64,000 nt of DNA from Blastomonas sp. (GTDB lineage Bacteria; Pseudomonadota; Alphaproteobacteria; Sphingomonadales; Sphingomonadaceae): positions 62,001-126,000 of the forward strand of contig NZ_JAUCZC010000009.1 in the NCBI RefSeq assembly GCF_030373265.1, read 5' to 3'. The notes beneath the pieces were generated by a model. The model was not told where the DNA came from and did not search any database. It saw only the letters and a program-made list of their open reading frames with translations. This document shows, in pieces, positions 8,734 through 18,275 of the stretch. Position numbers and translations under genes: made by a program. Position 1 is the stretch's first letter; each line of letters opens with the position of its first letter.

Positions 8734-10245
8734 TCAGTGCCCCAGATTCTTGCAGATATCCTCGACCATCTTCTTCGCGTCAGCCAGCAGCATCATCGTC
8801 TGGTCCATGTAGAAGACGTCGTTGTCGACGCCTGCATAGCCTACGCCGCCCATCGAGCGCTTGATGAAGAACACGGTCTTGGCCTTGTCGACATCGAACA
8901 CCGGCATGCCATAGATCGGCGAGGACTTGTCGGTCTTGGCCGCGGGATTGACCACGTCGTTGGCGCCGATGATGAACGCGACATCGGTCTGAGCGAACTC
9001 GCTGTTGATGTCCTCGAGCTCGAACACTTCGTCATAGGGCACGTTGGCTTCGGCGAGCAGCACGTTCATGTGGCCGGGCATGCGGCCTGCGACCGGGTGG
9101 ATCGCATATTTGACGCTGACGCCTTCCTTCTTGAGCAGGTCGCCCATTTCGCGCAGCGCGTGCTGCGCTTGCGCCACCGCCATGCCGTATCCGGGCACGA
9201 TGATCACGCTTTCGGCCTGCTTCATCATATAGGCCGCGTCTTCGGCGCTGCCGCGCTTCCACGGCCTGTCGACCTTGGCCGCGCCTGCGCCACCGCCGCT
9301 GGTGTCGGCACCGAAGCCGCCCGCGATCACAGAGATGAAGCTGCGGTTCATCGCCTTGCACATGATGTAGGAGAGGATCGCACCCGACGAGCCGACCAGC
9401 GCGCCGGTGATGATCATCGCGGTGTTCGACAGGGTGAAGCCCATCGCCGCGGCCGCCCAGCCCGAATAGCTGTTGAGCATCGAGACGACGACCGGCATGT
9501 CCGCGCCGCCGATGGGGATGATCAGCAGGAAGCCGATGATGAACGCGAGCAAAGTGATCGCCAGGAACAGCCAGCCTTCGCCGGGGCCGCCCGCAGGCGA
9601 CACCGTGTAGACCGCGATCATCCCGAGGATCGCGGCAAGCACGCCCAGGTTGATCACATGACGGCCCGGCAGCATGATCGGCGAGCCCGACATGTTGCCG
9701 TTCAATTTCAGGAACGCGATGACCGAGCCTGAGAAGGTGATCGCACCGATCGCAACGCCCAGCCCCATTTCGATGCGGCTGACCGCAAGGATCTGGCCGG
9801 TCGCATCGAGAATGCCGAACGCATCCGGGTTGAGCCACGCGGCCAGTGCCACCAGCACCGCGGCCAGGCCGACCAAGGAGTGGAACGCCGCAACCAGCTG
9901 CGGCATGTCGGTCATCTTGATCCGCCGTGCGATCACGAAACCGGCGACGCCGCCGATTGCAATCGCCGCAATGATTTCGACGATGTTGGCGATATCATGC
10001 GTGATCAGCGTGGTGATCACCGCGATGCCCATGCCGATCATGCCGAAACGGTTGCCGTCGCGGCTGGTCTCGGGGCTCGAGAGCCCACGCAATGCGAGGA
10101 TGAAGAACACGCCCGCGACCAGATAGGCCAGCGAAACCCAGGGGCTCACCGCGGTGCCTTCGCCGCCCGCAGCAAACGCGGGAACCGAGGTCATCGCGCC
10201 GGCCGCGGCCGCAGCGAAGGTCAAGGGATGACGGTTGAAATTCAT
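8734..10245 (-). CDS. pntB: NAD(P) transhydrogenase subunit beta
   Basis: A 503-residue membrane subunit of the proton-translocating transhydrogenase, which moves hydride from NADH to NADP+ using the proton gradient. It has about nine membrane spans in residues 35-270, then the soluble NADP-binding domain III with VIIVPGYGMAVAQAQ and GANDVVNPAA. The N-terminus is unusual: before the normal VSLAYLVAGVFFILALRG beginning there are about 35 extra residues that read like a signal peptide ending AFA-AGG. The start is set at MNFNRHPLTF (10245), which has GGGGGC upstream. An ATG at 10263 that overlaps the pntAB stop (TGATG) is the alternative. Confidence 0.94.
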   Translation of the reverse strand: MNFNRHPLTFAAAAAGAMTSVPAFAAGGEGTAVSPWVSLAYLVAGVFFILALRGLSSPETSRDGNRFGMIGMGIAVITTLITHDIANIVEIIAAIAIGGVAGFVIARRIKMTDMPQLVAAFHSLVGLAAVLVALAAWLNPDAFGILDATGQILAVSRIEMGLGVAIGAITFSGSVIAFLKLNGNMSGSPIMLPGRHVINLGVLAAILGMIAVYTVSPAGGPGEGWLFLAITLLAFIIGFLLIIPIGGADMPVVVSMLNSYSGWAAAAMGFTLSNTAMIITGALVGSSGAILSYIMCKAMNRSFISVIAGGFGADTSGGGAGAAKVDRPWKRGSAEDAAYMMKQAESVIIVPGYGMAVAQAQHALREMGDLLKKEGVSVKYAIHPVAGRMPGHMNVLLAEANVPYDEVFELEDINSEFAQTDVAFIIGANDVVNPAAKTDKSSPIYGMPVFDVDKAKTVFFIKRSMGGVGYAGVDNDVFYMDQTMMLLADAKKMVEDICKNLGH

Positions 10246-10262
10246 GATTGCCCCCAGCGCCA

Positions 10263-10547
10263 TCACTTGCGCTCCTTCTTCTTGTACATCGCAAGCATGC
10301 GCTCGGTGACGGCAAAGCCACCGAAAATGTTCACCGATGCAAACACCACCGCCAGCAGACCCAGATATTTCGCGATATCCGACCCGGCCTCGGCGCTGGC
10401 AATCAGCGCGCCGACGATGATCACCGACGAAATCGCATTGGTCACCGCCATCAGCGGCGTGTGCAGCGCAGGGGTCACCGACCAGACGACGTAATAGCCG
10501 ACAAAGCAGGCCATCACGAAAATCGAGAGGATTGAGATGAAGTCCAT
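10263..10547 (-). CDS. pntAB: NAD(P) transhydrogenase subunit alpha, membrane part
   Basis: A 94-residue membrane protein with three to four hydrophobic segments. It is the separate membrane portion (alpha-2) of the transhydrogenase alpha subunit in bacteria with a split PntA. The sequence PALHTPLMAVTNAISSVIIVGAL is the conserved core. It works with PntAA and PntB in the inner membrane. Its stop abuts pntB. Upstream, where pntAA would normally be adjacent, lies the HicAB pair. Confidence 0.95.
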   Translation of the reverse strand: MDFISILSIFVMACFVGYYVVWSVTPALHTPLMAVTNAISSVIIVGALIASAEAGSDIAKYLGLLAVVFASVNIFGGFAVTERMLAMYKKKERK

Positions 10548-10568
10548 ATAGCTCGCCCTTTTTCGTTA

Positions 10569-10784
10569 TCAGGCCGCCGCTCGGCGCGGCTGGGGAATGG
10601 CACGCCCCATTTCGTGCGATGCCTCAAGCCAGCAGGCTATGGCATCATAGATATTTTCGAGAGCTTCTTGCGGAGTGGAACCATCCGAACGACACCCAGG
10701 CAGATCCGGAGCAACAGCACCAAAACCTCCGCCGTCCTCAGGCGAAAGCGGGAATATGTCGACCTCATAATCGTGTGGCTTCAT
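10569..10784 (-). CDS. hicB: HicB-like antitoxin
   Basis: A 71-residue protein with the HicB partial RNase-H fold: YEVDIFPLSPEDGGGFGAVAPDLPGCRSDGSTPQEALENIYDA is the standard core, seen here in outline. It lacks an obvious added DNA-binding domain after residue 60, so it is a short HicB. It should neutralise the HicA mRNA interferase. Its start overlaps the hicA stop by four bases, the usual toxin-first order. It is followed after 21 bases by pntAB, so pnt transcription must pass through it unless it has its own promoter. Confidence 0.85.
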   Translation of the reverse strand: MKPHDYEVDIFPLSPEDGGGFGAVAPDLPGCRSDGSTPQEALENIYDAIACWLEASHEMGRAIPQPRRAAA

Positions 10785-11029
10785 CTCGAACTTCCTTTGA
10801 CCGCATCTATGAACTGGACCAGTTCGCGGATGTATACTGGCTTGATCGGACGATGTGCCGGTATCGTCAATATCTCAGCCCTGGCGATGTGCTTCACCTT
10901 ATAGTGCGATCCCTTGGTGGGCGGAGTGCAGGCTATGCCTGCCGACCCACACACCTTTATGATATCTTCGATACGCCAATCCCTGGGGTTGTTGCGCATT
11001 TGGGTGAGGAGCTTGTCACTCTTGGCCAT
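10781..11029 (-). CDS. hicA: HicA-like toxin (mRNA interferase)
   Basis: An 82-residue double-stranded-RNA-binding-like toxin. The conserved glycine-serine-histidine of HicA is present as TKGSHYKVKH (His42, the catalytic residue in the family), followed by ILTIPAHRPIKPVYIRELVQFI. HicA cleaves mRNA and is held inactive by HicB. The start is placed at MAKSDKLL. Upstream in-frame ATGs at 11044 and 11038 would add three to five residues. It begins about 30 bases after the pntAA stop, inside the pnt operon. Codon use is visibly more AT-rich than in the pnt genes, which fits acquisition. Confidence 0.85.
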   Translation of the reverse strand: MAKSDKLLTQMRNNPRDWRIEDIIKVCGSAGIACTPPTKGSHYKVKHIARAEILTIPAHRPIKPVYIRELVQFIDAVKGSSR

Positions 11030-11059
11030 ATGCAGCATCAACATCCCAAAGCCGTTCGG

Positions 11060-12187
11060 CTAACCCAGCAACCTTTCGCTGACCACCTTGCCGCCCATCG
11101 TCACGCGAACGCCCTGGACGATCTCGTCGTCGTCGGGGAAGACGGGCGCCTTGGCTTCCTTGTCCCAGAAGGCGGAGAAGAAGTTGAACAGGTTGCGCGA
11201 GAACAGCGCGGAGGCGTCGGTGGCAAGCCGCGAGGGCACGTTGCGGTGGCCGACGATCTTGACGCCATGCTTGACGACGATCTCGCCCGCCACGGCGCCT
11301 TCGACATTGCCGCCCTGCTCGACCGCAAGATCGACCAGAACGCTGCCCGGCTTCATGCTGGCGATCTGCGCGTCCGAAACCAGCCGCGGCGCGGCACGTC
11401 CCGGGATCAGCGCGGTGGTGATGACGATGTCCTGCTTGGCGATGTGCGACGATACCAATTCGGCCTGCGCCGCCTTGTATTCGTCGGACATTTCGGTGGC
11501 ATAGCCGCCTGCGCCTTCACCCTCGATGCCGGCGACGTTCTCGACGAAGATCGCCTTGGCACCCAGCGACTGGATCTGCTCCTTGGTCGCCGAACGCACG
11601 TCGGTGGCAGAGACCTGCGCGCCCAGACGGCGTGCGGTGGCGATCGCCTGGAGCCCGGCGACGCCGACGCCCATCACGAACACCTTGGCGGCAGACACGG
11701 TGCCCGCTGCGGTCATCATCATCGGAAAGGCCTTGCCATATTCCGATGCGCCGTCGAGCACCGCCTTGTATCCGGCGAGGTTCGATTGCGATGACAGGAT
11801 GTCCATCGACTGCGCACGGGTGATGCGCGGCATGAACTCGAGCGCCAGGGCCTGGAAGCCTGCGCTCGCATAGGCGTCGATCCGGGCGCGCTCGCCGAAC
11901 GGGTTGAGCGAAGCGGCGATCATCGCGCCGGGCTTTGCGCCGGCAAGACTGGCAGGGTCGGGTCCCTGCACACCGAAGATGATGTCGGCCCCGGCCAGAA
12001 CCTCGGCGCGCGAAGCAACGGTGGCCCCGGCAGCGGCGAAATCGGCATCGGAGACCGATGCAAACTCGCCTGCCCCGGTTTCCACCGCCATGTCCGCGCC
12101 GAGCGCGATGAATTTCTTGACCGTTTCCGGGCTCGCCGAAACGCGCCGTTCACCCGATGCCTGCTCCTTGAGGACCGCGATTTTCAT
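11060..12187 (-). CDS. pntAA: NAD(P) transhydrogenase subunit alpha, soluble part
   Basis: A 375-residue NAD(H)-binding domain I subunit (alpha-1). The N-terminus MKIAVLKEQASGERRVSASPETV is the alanine-dehydrogenase/PNT signature. The dinucleotide-binding loop VMGVGVAGLQAIATARRLG and the mobile-loop region before LVDLAVEQGG are present. It completes the three-part transhydrogenase with pntAB and pntB, but is separated from them by hicAB. It starts 12 bases after the frameshifted oxidase subunit IV remnant. Confidence 0.95.
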   Translation of the reverse strand: MKIAVLKEQASGERRVSASPETVKKFIALGADMAVETGAGEFASVSDADFAAAGATVASRAEVLAGADIIFGVQGPDPASLAGAKPGAMIAASLNPFGERARIDAYASAGFQALALEFMPRITRAQSMDILSSQSNLAGYKAVLDGASEYGKAFPMMMTAAGTVSAAKVFVMGVGVAGLQAIATARRLGAQVSATDVRSATKEQIQSLGAKAIFVENVAGIEGEGAGGYATEMSDEYKAAQAELVSSHIAKQDIVITTALIPGRAAPRLVSDAQIASMKPGSVLVDLAVEQGGNVEGAVAGEIVVKHGVKIVGHRNVPSRLATDASALFSRNLFNFFSAFWDKEAKAPVFPDDDEIVQGVRVTMGGKVVSERLLG

Positions 12188-12199
12188 GCAGGTCGCCGC

Positions 12200-12336
12200 T
12201 TAGCTGGCGATAAGAACGACGACGAACGCTGTCACCAGCGCCGCGATGATCGAGCCGGTCTTCATCCAGCCCATAAAGCCTTCATAGGTCTGGCGGGCAG
12301 AGTCGATGTTGTTGGTGGATGTATCGTTGGCCATGG
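12200..12336 (-). pseudogene. aa3-type cytochrome c oxidase subunit IV, frameshifted
   Basis: From an ATG at 12334-12336 the sequence reads MANDTSTNNIDS. It then needs a 2-base shift to continue as ARQTYEGFMGWMKTGS, a hydrophobic span, and a TAA at 12200-12202. The joined 44-residue product fits the small aa3-oxidase subunit IV family (N-terminal TYxGF followed by one membrane helix), which often precedes pntAA in alphaproteobacteria. The extra two bases lie in an AGAGAG run on the plus strand (near 12299-12304), a plausible slippage site. As written, the gene stops after about 20 residues. A sequencing error cannot be excluded. Confidence 0.7.
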
Positions 12337-12472
12337 TCAGAGCCTTCCCCATTACAAATGTTGCCGAAATTAAAGTCGGTTCGCCTTAACCGAATGGCGG
12401 GCGCGGCTCAATCCCGCAAGCCTCATTTCGCTAGTGTGCGCACAAGCATAGCTTTAATCGGGTTTTTACCAC

Positions 12473-13930
12473 ATGCCGTTAGACGAACCCATGATGGCAA
12501 AAGAACGAACAGACGCAGATCAGCAAATCCGCCGTGTGATGCTGATCGACAACGAACCGGCGCAATGCCGTCTGGTGGCTGCACTGGCCGCCAAGGCGGG
12601 ATGGCGTACGGTGTTCGCGCATGATTCGGAAACCGCGATCGCGATGCTGGGCACGCAGGAAGGGATGATGCTCGATGCGATCATCCTCGATCAGTGGGTG
12701 CCGGGCGACGAAGCCGCCGAGCTGATCGCCGAACTCAAATCGCGCCGCCCTGCCCTGCCGATTCTGATGCTCACCGCCAGCACCTCGCCCCTGCTTGCGG
12801 TCGAAGCGATGCGCGCGGGCGCCACCGATTACCTGATCAAGCCGATCGCGCCCGATCGCCTGGTCGCCGCGCTCAACGCCGCCACCCGCAAGGACGATGC
12901 CGACGAGCTGCGCCCGCTGACCGAGAAGATCGCCGCGCCGCTCGATTTCGACGAGATGATCGGATCCTCGCCGCGCTTCCGCGCCGCGCTGGCCATCGCC
13001 GCCAAATCCGCGCGCACCCACAGCCCGGTGCTGATCGAGGGCGAAAGCGGCACCGGCAAGGAGATGATCGCGCGCGCCATCCACGCCTCGAGCCCGCGCT
13101 CGAAGCTGGCGCTGCGGTTGGTCACCTGTTCGGGCGCGTCGAGCGGCCAGATCGAATCGCAACTGTTCGGCCATGAACGCGGTGCCTTTCCCGGTGCCTT
13201 CGACCGGCACGTCGGCGTGATCCAGCGAGTCGATGGCGGCACGCTGTTCATCGACGAGATCGATCAGATCCCGCTTGAATCGCAGGCCAAGCTCGCCGAC
13301 GCGATCCGCGAGGGCGAAATCCGTCCGCTCGGCGCACGGCACGGTCTGCGCTGTGATGTGCGCTTTATCTGCGCCAGCAATTCGCCACTCAAACCCATGG
13401 TCGAGGCGGGCACCTTCCGCGAAGACCTGTATTACGCCATCGCGCCGGTGCAGATCACCATTCCGGCACTCCGCGATCGCTCCAGCGACATCCCGGCGCT
13501 GGTCCGCCATTTCCTCAACCGCATCGCCGAACAGCCGGGGATGCGCGGCCTCGGCATTACCGACGAAGCGCTGTCGCTCCTGTCGAGCTTCGGCTGGCCG
13601 GGCAATGTCCGCCAGCTGCAGAACGCCCTGTTCCGCGCCGCGATCTTCTGCGACGGCGATGCGCTGACCACATCCGAGTTTCCGCAGCTGACCACGATAC
13701 TGGGCGAGGACGAACCGCGCCGCGCATCGCCCAGCCATGACGGGATCGGCATCCAGCTCTATGCCGAAGACGGCAACCTCCGCCCGCTCGAGGAGATCGA
13801 GGCGGATGTCATTCGCCTCGCCATCGGCCATTATCGCGGGCGGATGACCGAAGTCGCACGGCGGCTGGGGATCGGCCGGTCGACGCTGTACCGCAAGCTC
13901 ACCGAACTGGGCATCGACAACGCCGCCTGA
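12473..13930 (+). CDS. NtrC-family response regulator (REC-AAA+-HTH) with GAFPGA loop
   Basis: A 485-residue regulator. The receiver domain (about 20-140) has the acidic pair in LIDNEP, a candidate phospho-Asp in IILDQWVPG, and the KPI switch lysine. The AAA+ domain (about 160-390) has Walker A GESGTGKE, Walker B GGTLFIDEID, and FREDLYY with its arginine. The Fis-type HTH is at the C-terminus (MTEVARRLGIGRSTLYRKL). The sigma-54 contact loop normally reads GAFTGA but here reads GAFPGA (in HERGAFPGAF). It may not activate sigma-54 promoters, or may do so differently. No partner kinase is adjacent. Start at MPLDEPMMAKERTD is probable, and the ATG 18 bases later is an alternative. Confidence 0.88.
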   Translation: MPLDEPMMAKERTDADQQIRRVMLIDNEPAQCRLVAALAAKAGWRTVFAHDSETAIAMLGTQEGMMLDAIILDQWVPGDEAAELIAELKSRRPALPILMLTASTSPLLAVEAMRAGATDYLIKPIAPDRLVAALNAATRKDDADELRPLTEKIAAPLDFDEMIGSSPRFRAALAIAAKSARTHSPVLIEGESGTGKEMIARAIHASSPRSKLALRLVTCSGASSGQIESQLFGHERGAFPGAFDRHVGVIQRVDGGTLFIDEIDQIPLESQAKLADAIREGEIRPLGARHGLRCDVRFICASNSPLKPMVEAGTFREDLYYAIAPVQITIPALRDRSSDIPALVRHFLNRIAEQPGMRGLGITDEALSLLSSFGWPGNVRQLQNALFRAAIFCDGDALTTSEFPQLTTILGEDEPRRASPSHDGIGIQLYAEDGNLRPLEEIEADVIRLAIGHYRGRMTEVARRLGIGRSTLYRKLTELGIDNAA

Positions 13931-13995
13931 CCGCGACGCCGTCCCCGCGGCTTTTTCCCTTCCCTGTGCACGCTGCCGCCCATAAGAGCGGGCGG

Positions 13996-15771
<1,776 letters not shown>

Positions 15772-15784
15772 CGCAGCGGATGTA

Positions 15785-15805
15785 TTGACAGGCATTATGC
15801 CAATA
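15785..15805. promoter_or_regulatory. Operator site 1 of the sulfatase regulon, overlapping a promoter
   Basis: TTGACAGGCATTATGCCAATA. The right half (TATGCCAATA) is identical to the right half of the perfect palindrome at 20985-21003 and the left half is partial. TTGACA also reads as a -35 box, with TAGCCT 17 bases later as a weak -10, so a bound repressor would cover the promoter. It lies 41 bases before the DUF1330-like gene, ahead of the unit that includes the TetR gene itself, which points to autoregulation. Confidence 0.65.
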
Positions 15806-15846
15806 TATAGCCTCGCCCTCTAAAATGAGAGTGAGAGGATAGCGTC

Positions 15847-16329
15847 ATGCCCCAGCCGTTCACCGTCTTGAACGAGGTCTTCCCCGGCGACCCGGCGACC
15901 ATGGCAGGGCTGATGCAGCCGGGGCCCGACGGCCCGATTTTCATGATCAACCTGCTCAAGTTCAAGGACAAGGCGGTCTATGACGATGGCCGCGCCACCG
16001 ACCTTAGCGGGCGCGAGGCGTATATGATCTATGGCCGCGCGGTTTCGCAGCTGCTGCCGAAGTTTGGCGGGATCGCAATGTTCGCTGCCGACGTTACCTA
16101 TCTGTCGCTCGGTCAGGTCGGCGAGCTTTGGGACGAGGTCGCGATCGGCGTCTATCCCAAGCGCGGCGATATGGTCCGGATGTCGATGTCCGAAGAATGG
16201 CGCGAAATTGCGGTGCACCGCAGCGCGGGCCTCGACGGGCAGCTCAACATCGAGACCGTGCTTTCGACCGAGGCGATGGCCATGCCGTGGCTGCAACCTA
16301 TCCTAGCGCAGGTCGGCGCGAAGGGGTGA
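15847..16329 (+). CDS. DUF1330-like protein
   Basis: A 160-residue protein whose IFMINLLKFKDKAVYDDG and EAYMIYGRAVSQLLPKFGG stretches fit the DUF1330 family of small dimeric alpha/beta-barrel proteins. No enzyme activity is established for this family. No signal peptide is seen, so it is probably cytosolic. It is the first gene of a unit with tetR (32-base gap) and the formylglycine-generating enzyme. Placement behind operator site 1 makes it part of the sulfatase regulon, perhaps acting on a desulfated product, though this is inference. Confidence 0.72.
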   Translation: MPQPFTVLNEVFPGDPATMAGLMQPGPDGPIFMINLLKFKDKAVYDDGRATDLSGREAYMIYGRAVSQLLPKFGGIAMFAADVTYLSLGQVGELWDEVAIGVYPKRGDMVRMSMSEEWREIAVHRSAGLDGQLNIETVLSTEAMAMPWLQPILAQVGAKG

Positions 16330-16361
16330 CAGACGCAAGGCAGCAGACTAAGGCGTCTTAC

Positions 16362-16958
16362 ATGACTGAAACACCCCAGGACCCCGCGCCAACTCCCCAT
16401 CCCGATGGCCGCAAACAGCGCAGCGAGCGCAGCCGCCTCGCGATTGTCGATGCGATGCTCGACATCATCATGGGCGGCAAGATGGAACCCAGCGCTGCCG
16501 AAATCGCCGAGCGTGCCGGTGTCAGCGCGCGCACCGTGTTTCGCCACTTCGAGGAAATGGACAGTCTTTACAGCGAGATGACCGAACGGATGGAGGCACA
16601 GATCATGCCCATCATCCAACAGCCGTTCACCGGCGATGGCTGGCAGGCGCAACTCGACCAGTTGCTCGAACGCCGTGCGACGATCTACGAAAAGATCATG
16701 CCGCTCAAGATCGCCGCCAGCATCCGGAGGTTCAGTTCGCAGTATCTGATGCTCAACTACCAGCGCTTCCTGCATCTCGAGCGGACCGGGCTGGAGAACG
16801 TGCTGCCCGAGCCGGTGCGCCGCAACGCCACCCAGTTCTCGGCGATCGAGATGTGCGCGGGCTTCCAGACCTGGCGCAGGCTGCGGCAGGACCAGAATCT
16901 GTCGATCGAACAGGCCGCCGATGTCGTGAAGCTGACCATCACCAAATTGCTCGACTGA
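16362..16958 (+). CDS. TetR family transcriptional regulator, candidate repressor of the sulfatase genes
   Basis: A 198-residue one-domain-pair regulator. The N-terminal HTH is EPSAAEIAERAGVSARTVFRHFEEMDSLYSEM at about residues 43-74. The helical ligand-binding part has a WRRLRQDQNLSIEQAADVV segment near the end, typical of a TetR C-terminal region. The start is at MTETPQDP. An unstructured tail of about 20 residues precedes the HTH. It lies between a DUF1330-like gene and the FGE gene, with only five bases to the FGE start, so the three are co-transcribed. Its likely target is the near-palindrome found at three places within 7 kb. The inducer is unknown. Confidence 0.88.
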   Translation: MTETPQDPAPTPHPDGRKQRSERSRLAIVDAMLDIIMGGKMEPSAAEIAERAGVSARTVFRHFEEMDSLYSEMTERMEAQIMPIIQQPFTGDGWQAQLDQLLERRATIYEKIMPLKIAASIRRFSSQYLMLNYQRFLHLERTGLENVLPEPVRRNATQFSAIEMCAGFQTWRRLRQDQNLSIEQAADVVKLTITKLLD

Positions 16959-16963
16959 TCGCT

Positions 16964-17896
16964 GTGCGCGGAGCGCTTGTTCTGGTGTGCGCCGCGTCGC
17001 TCGCCTTGCCCGCGTGCACCGGTCAGCCAGCGGCTCAGCCAGACCAGCAGACCGCGACCCGCCCCGGTTGCCCAGCGGATGCGTTCGAACCCGGGCGCTT
17101 CATCCCCCTGCCCGCAGGGTCCTTCCTCAAGGGCGCCGATCCGCTGTATCCCGAGGAGAGCCCGTCGATGCGGCTCAGCGTCAGCGGCTTTGCGATCCAG
17201 AGCCACGAGGTGACCAACGACCAGTTCGCTGCGTTCGTGCAGGCAACCGGCTATATCACCGAGGCGGAGACAGCCGCGACCAGCGACGATCCCGCAGCCG
17301 GATCAGCGCTGTTCCTGCGCGACGCTGACGGGCGCAACGGCCGCTGGGTGCTGCGCAAGGGCGCGACCTGGCGCGAACCCGAGGGCAAGGGGTCCTCGAT
17401 CGCGGGCAAGGGTCGCCACCCGGTGGTGCACGTCACGCTCGCCGATGCGCGCGCCTATGCCAAATGGGCGGGCGGACGCCTGCCGACCGAGGAGGAATGG
17501 GAATATGCCGCGAGCACCGGCCTGCCCGATCCGGCCAACCGCTTTTCGGGCGCGGTCGATGATTCCGGCACGCCGCGCGCCAACCACTGGCAGGGCGTGT
17601 TTCCGGTGGTCGACGAAGGCAAGGATGGCTTTTCGGGCACCGCGCCCGCGGCCTGTTTTCCTGCCGACCGCAACGGCGTGCACGACCTGATCGGCAATGT
17701 CTGGGAATGGACCGACAGCCCGGTCGACGAGGCCCGGATGATCATCAAGGGCGGCAGCTGGCTGTGCGCCGCGAACTTCTGTGCGCGCTATCGTCCGGCG
17801 GCGCGCCAGCCGCAGGAAAACGACTTTTCCTCCAACCATATCGGCTTTCGCATCATCCGCGATGCCGCAGCGCCAGCGCCAGGAACAGCGCGATGA
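16964..17896 (+). CDS. Exported formylglycine-generating enzyme (sulfatase-modifying factor)
   Basis: A 310-residue SUMF1/FGE-family protein. The GTG start gives RGALVLVCAASLALPAC, a signal peptide with a lipobox-like LPAC and Cys18 as lipidation candidate, so the enzyme should sit in the periplasm. The C-terminus has KGGSWLCAANFCARYRPAAR with Cys268 and Cys273 in the same spacing as the two copper-binding catalytic cysteines of aerobic FGE, which are lost in many other family members. GNVWEW and the FRIIR ending also fit. It should convert the CxPxR cysteine of sulfatases to formylglycine. It directly follows the tetR gene, and its 3' end overlaps the convergent membrane gene by 44 bases. 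Confidence 0.88.
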   Translation: MRGALVLVCAASLALPACTGQPAAQPDQQTATRPGCPADAFEPGRFIPLPAGSFLKGADPLYPEESPSMRLSVSGFAIQSHEVTNDQFAAFVQATGYITEAETAATSDDPAAGSALFLRDADGRNGRWVLRKGATWREPEGKGSSIAGKGRHPVVHVTLADARAYAKWAGGRLPTEEEWEYAASTGLPDPANRFSGAVDDSGTPRANHWQGVFPVVDEGKDGFSGTAPAACFPADRNGVHDLIGNVWEWTDSPVDEARMIIKGGSWLCAANFCARYRPAARQPQENDFSSNHIGFRIIRDAAAPAPGTAR

Positions 17897-18275
17897 TCGG
17901 CAGCGCGACCAGCACCGCGTAGCTTTCGGGCGGGTGATGGGTGCCGGGTTTGAGCACCCAGAAATTGAGCGCGTGCAAGGTCCGTTCGAGCAGCAGCAAC
18001 GTCAGTGCCAGCGGGACCAGAGCGCGATAACGCAAAGCGATCGCCAGCATCGTCAGCCCCCAGACGATCTGCGTCGCGCCCGCCCAGGCGAACAGCCCGA
18101 TGGTGCGCCCACCGTCCCGTGCCAGATCGAGCCCGGCGATCACCCCCGCCCCGCCATCGGGCAGAAAGACATGGATCGCGCCCGGCACGACCGACAACAC
18201 GCCGCACAGCACCAGAAATCGCGACGATGCCGTGGCGGGCAAGCGCGTCTCGGGCGCAGGCAGCAGGTCGGCCAT
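17853..18275 (-). CDS. Small four-helix membrane protein of unknown function
   Basis: A 140-residue protein with four hydrophobic segments at about 20-38, 60-80, 85-102 and 118-137. No catalytic motif is recognised. Charged residues are few and include RDGGRTIG and ERTLHALNFW. It starts on the ATG that overlaps the sulfatase stop (TGATG), so it is translated with the upstream sulfatase and belongs to the same unit. Its 3' end runs 44 bases into the FGE gene on the other strand. It could be a DUF4345/DoxX-like protein, but I cannot assign it firmly. Confidence 0.72.
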   Translation of the reverse strand: MADLLPAPETRLPATASSRFLVLCGVLSVVPGAIHVFLPDGGAGVIAGLDLARDGGRTIGLFAWAGATQIVWGLTMLAIALRYRALVPLALTLLLLERTLHALNFWVLKPGTHHPPESYAVLVALPIIALFLALALRHRG

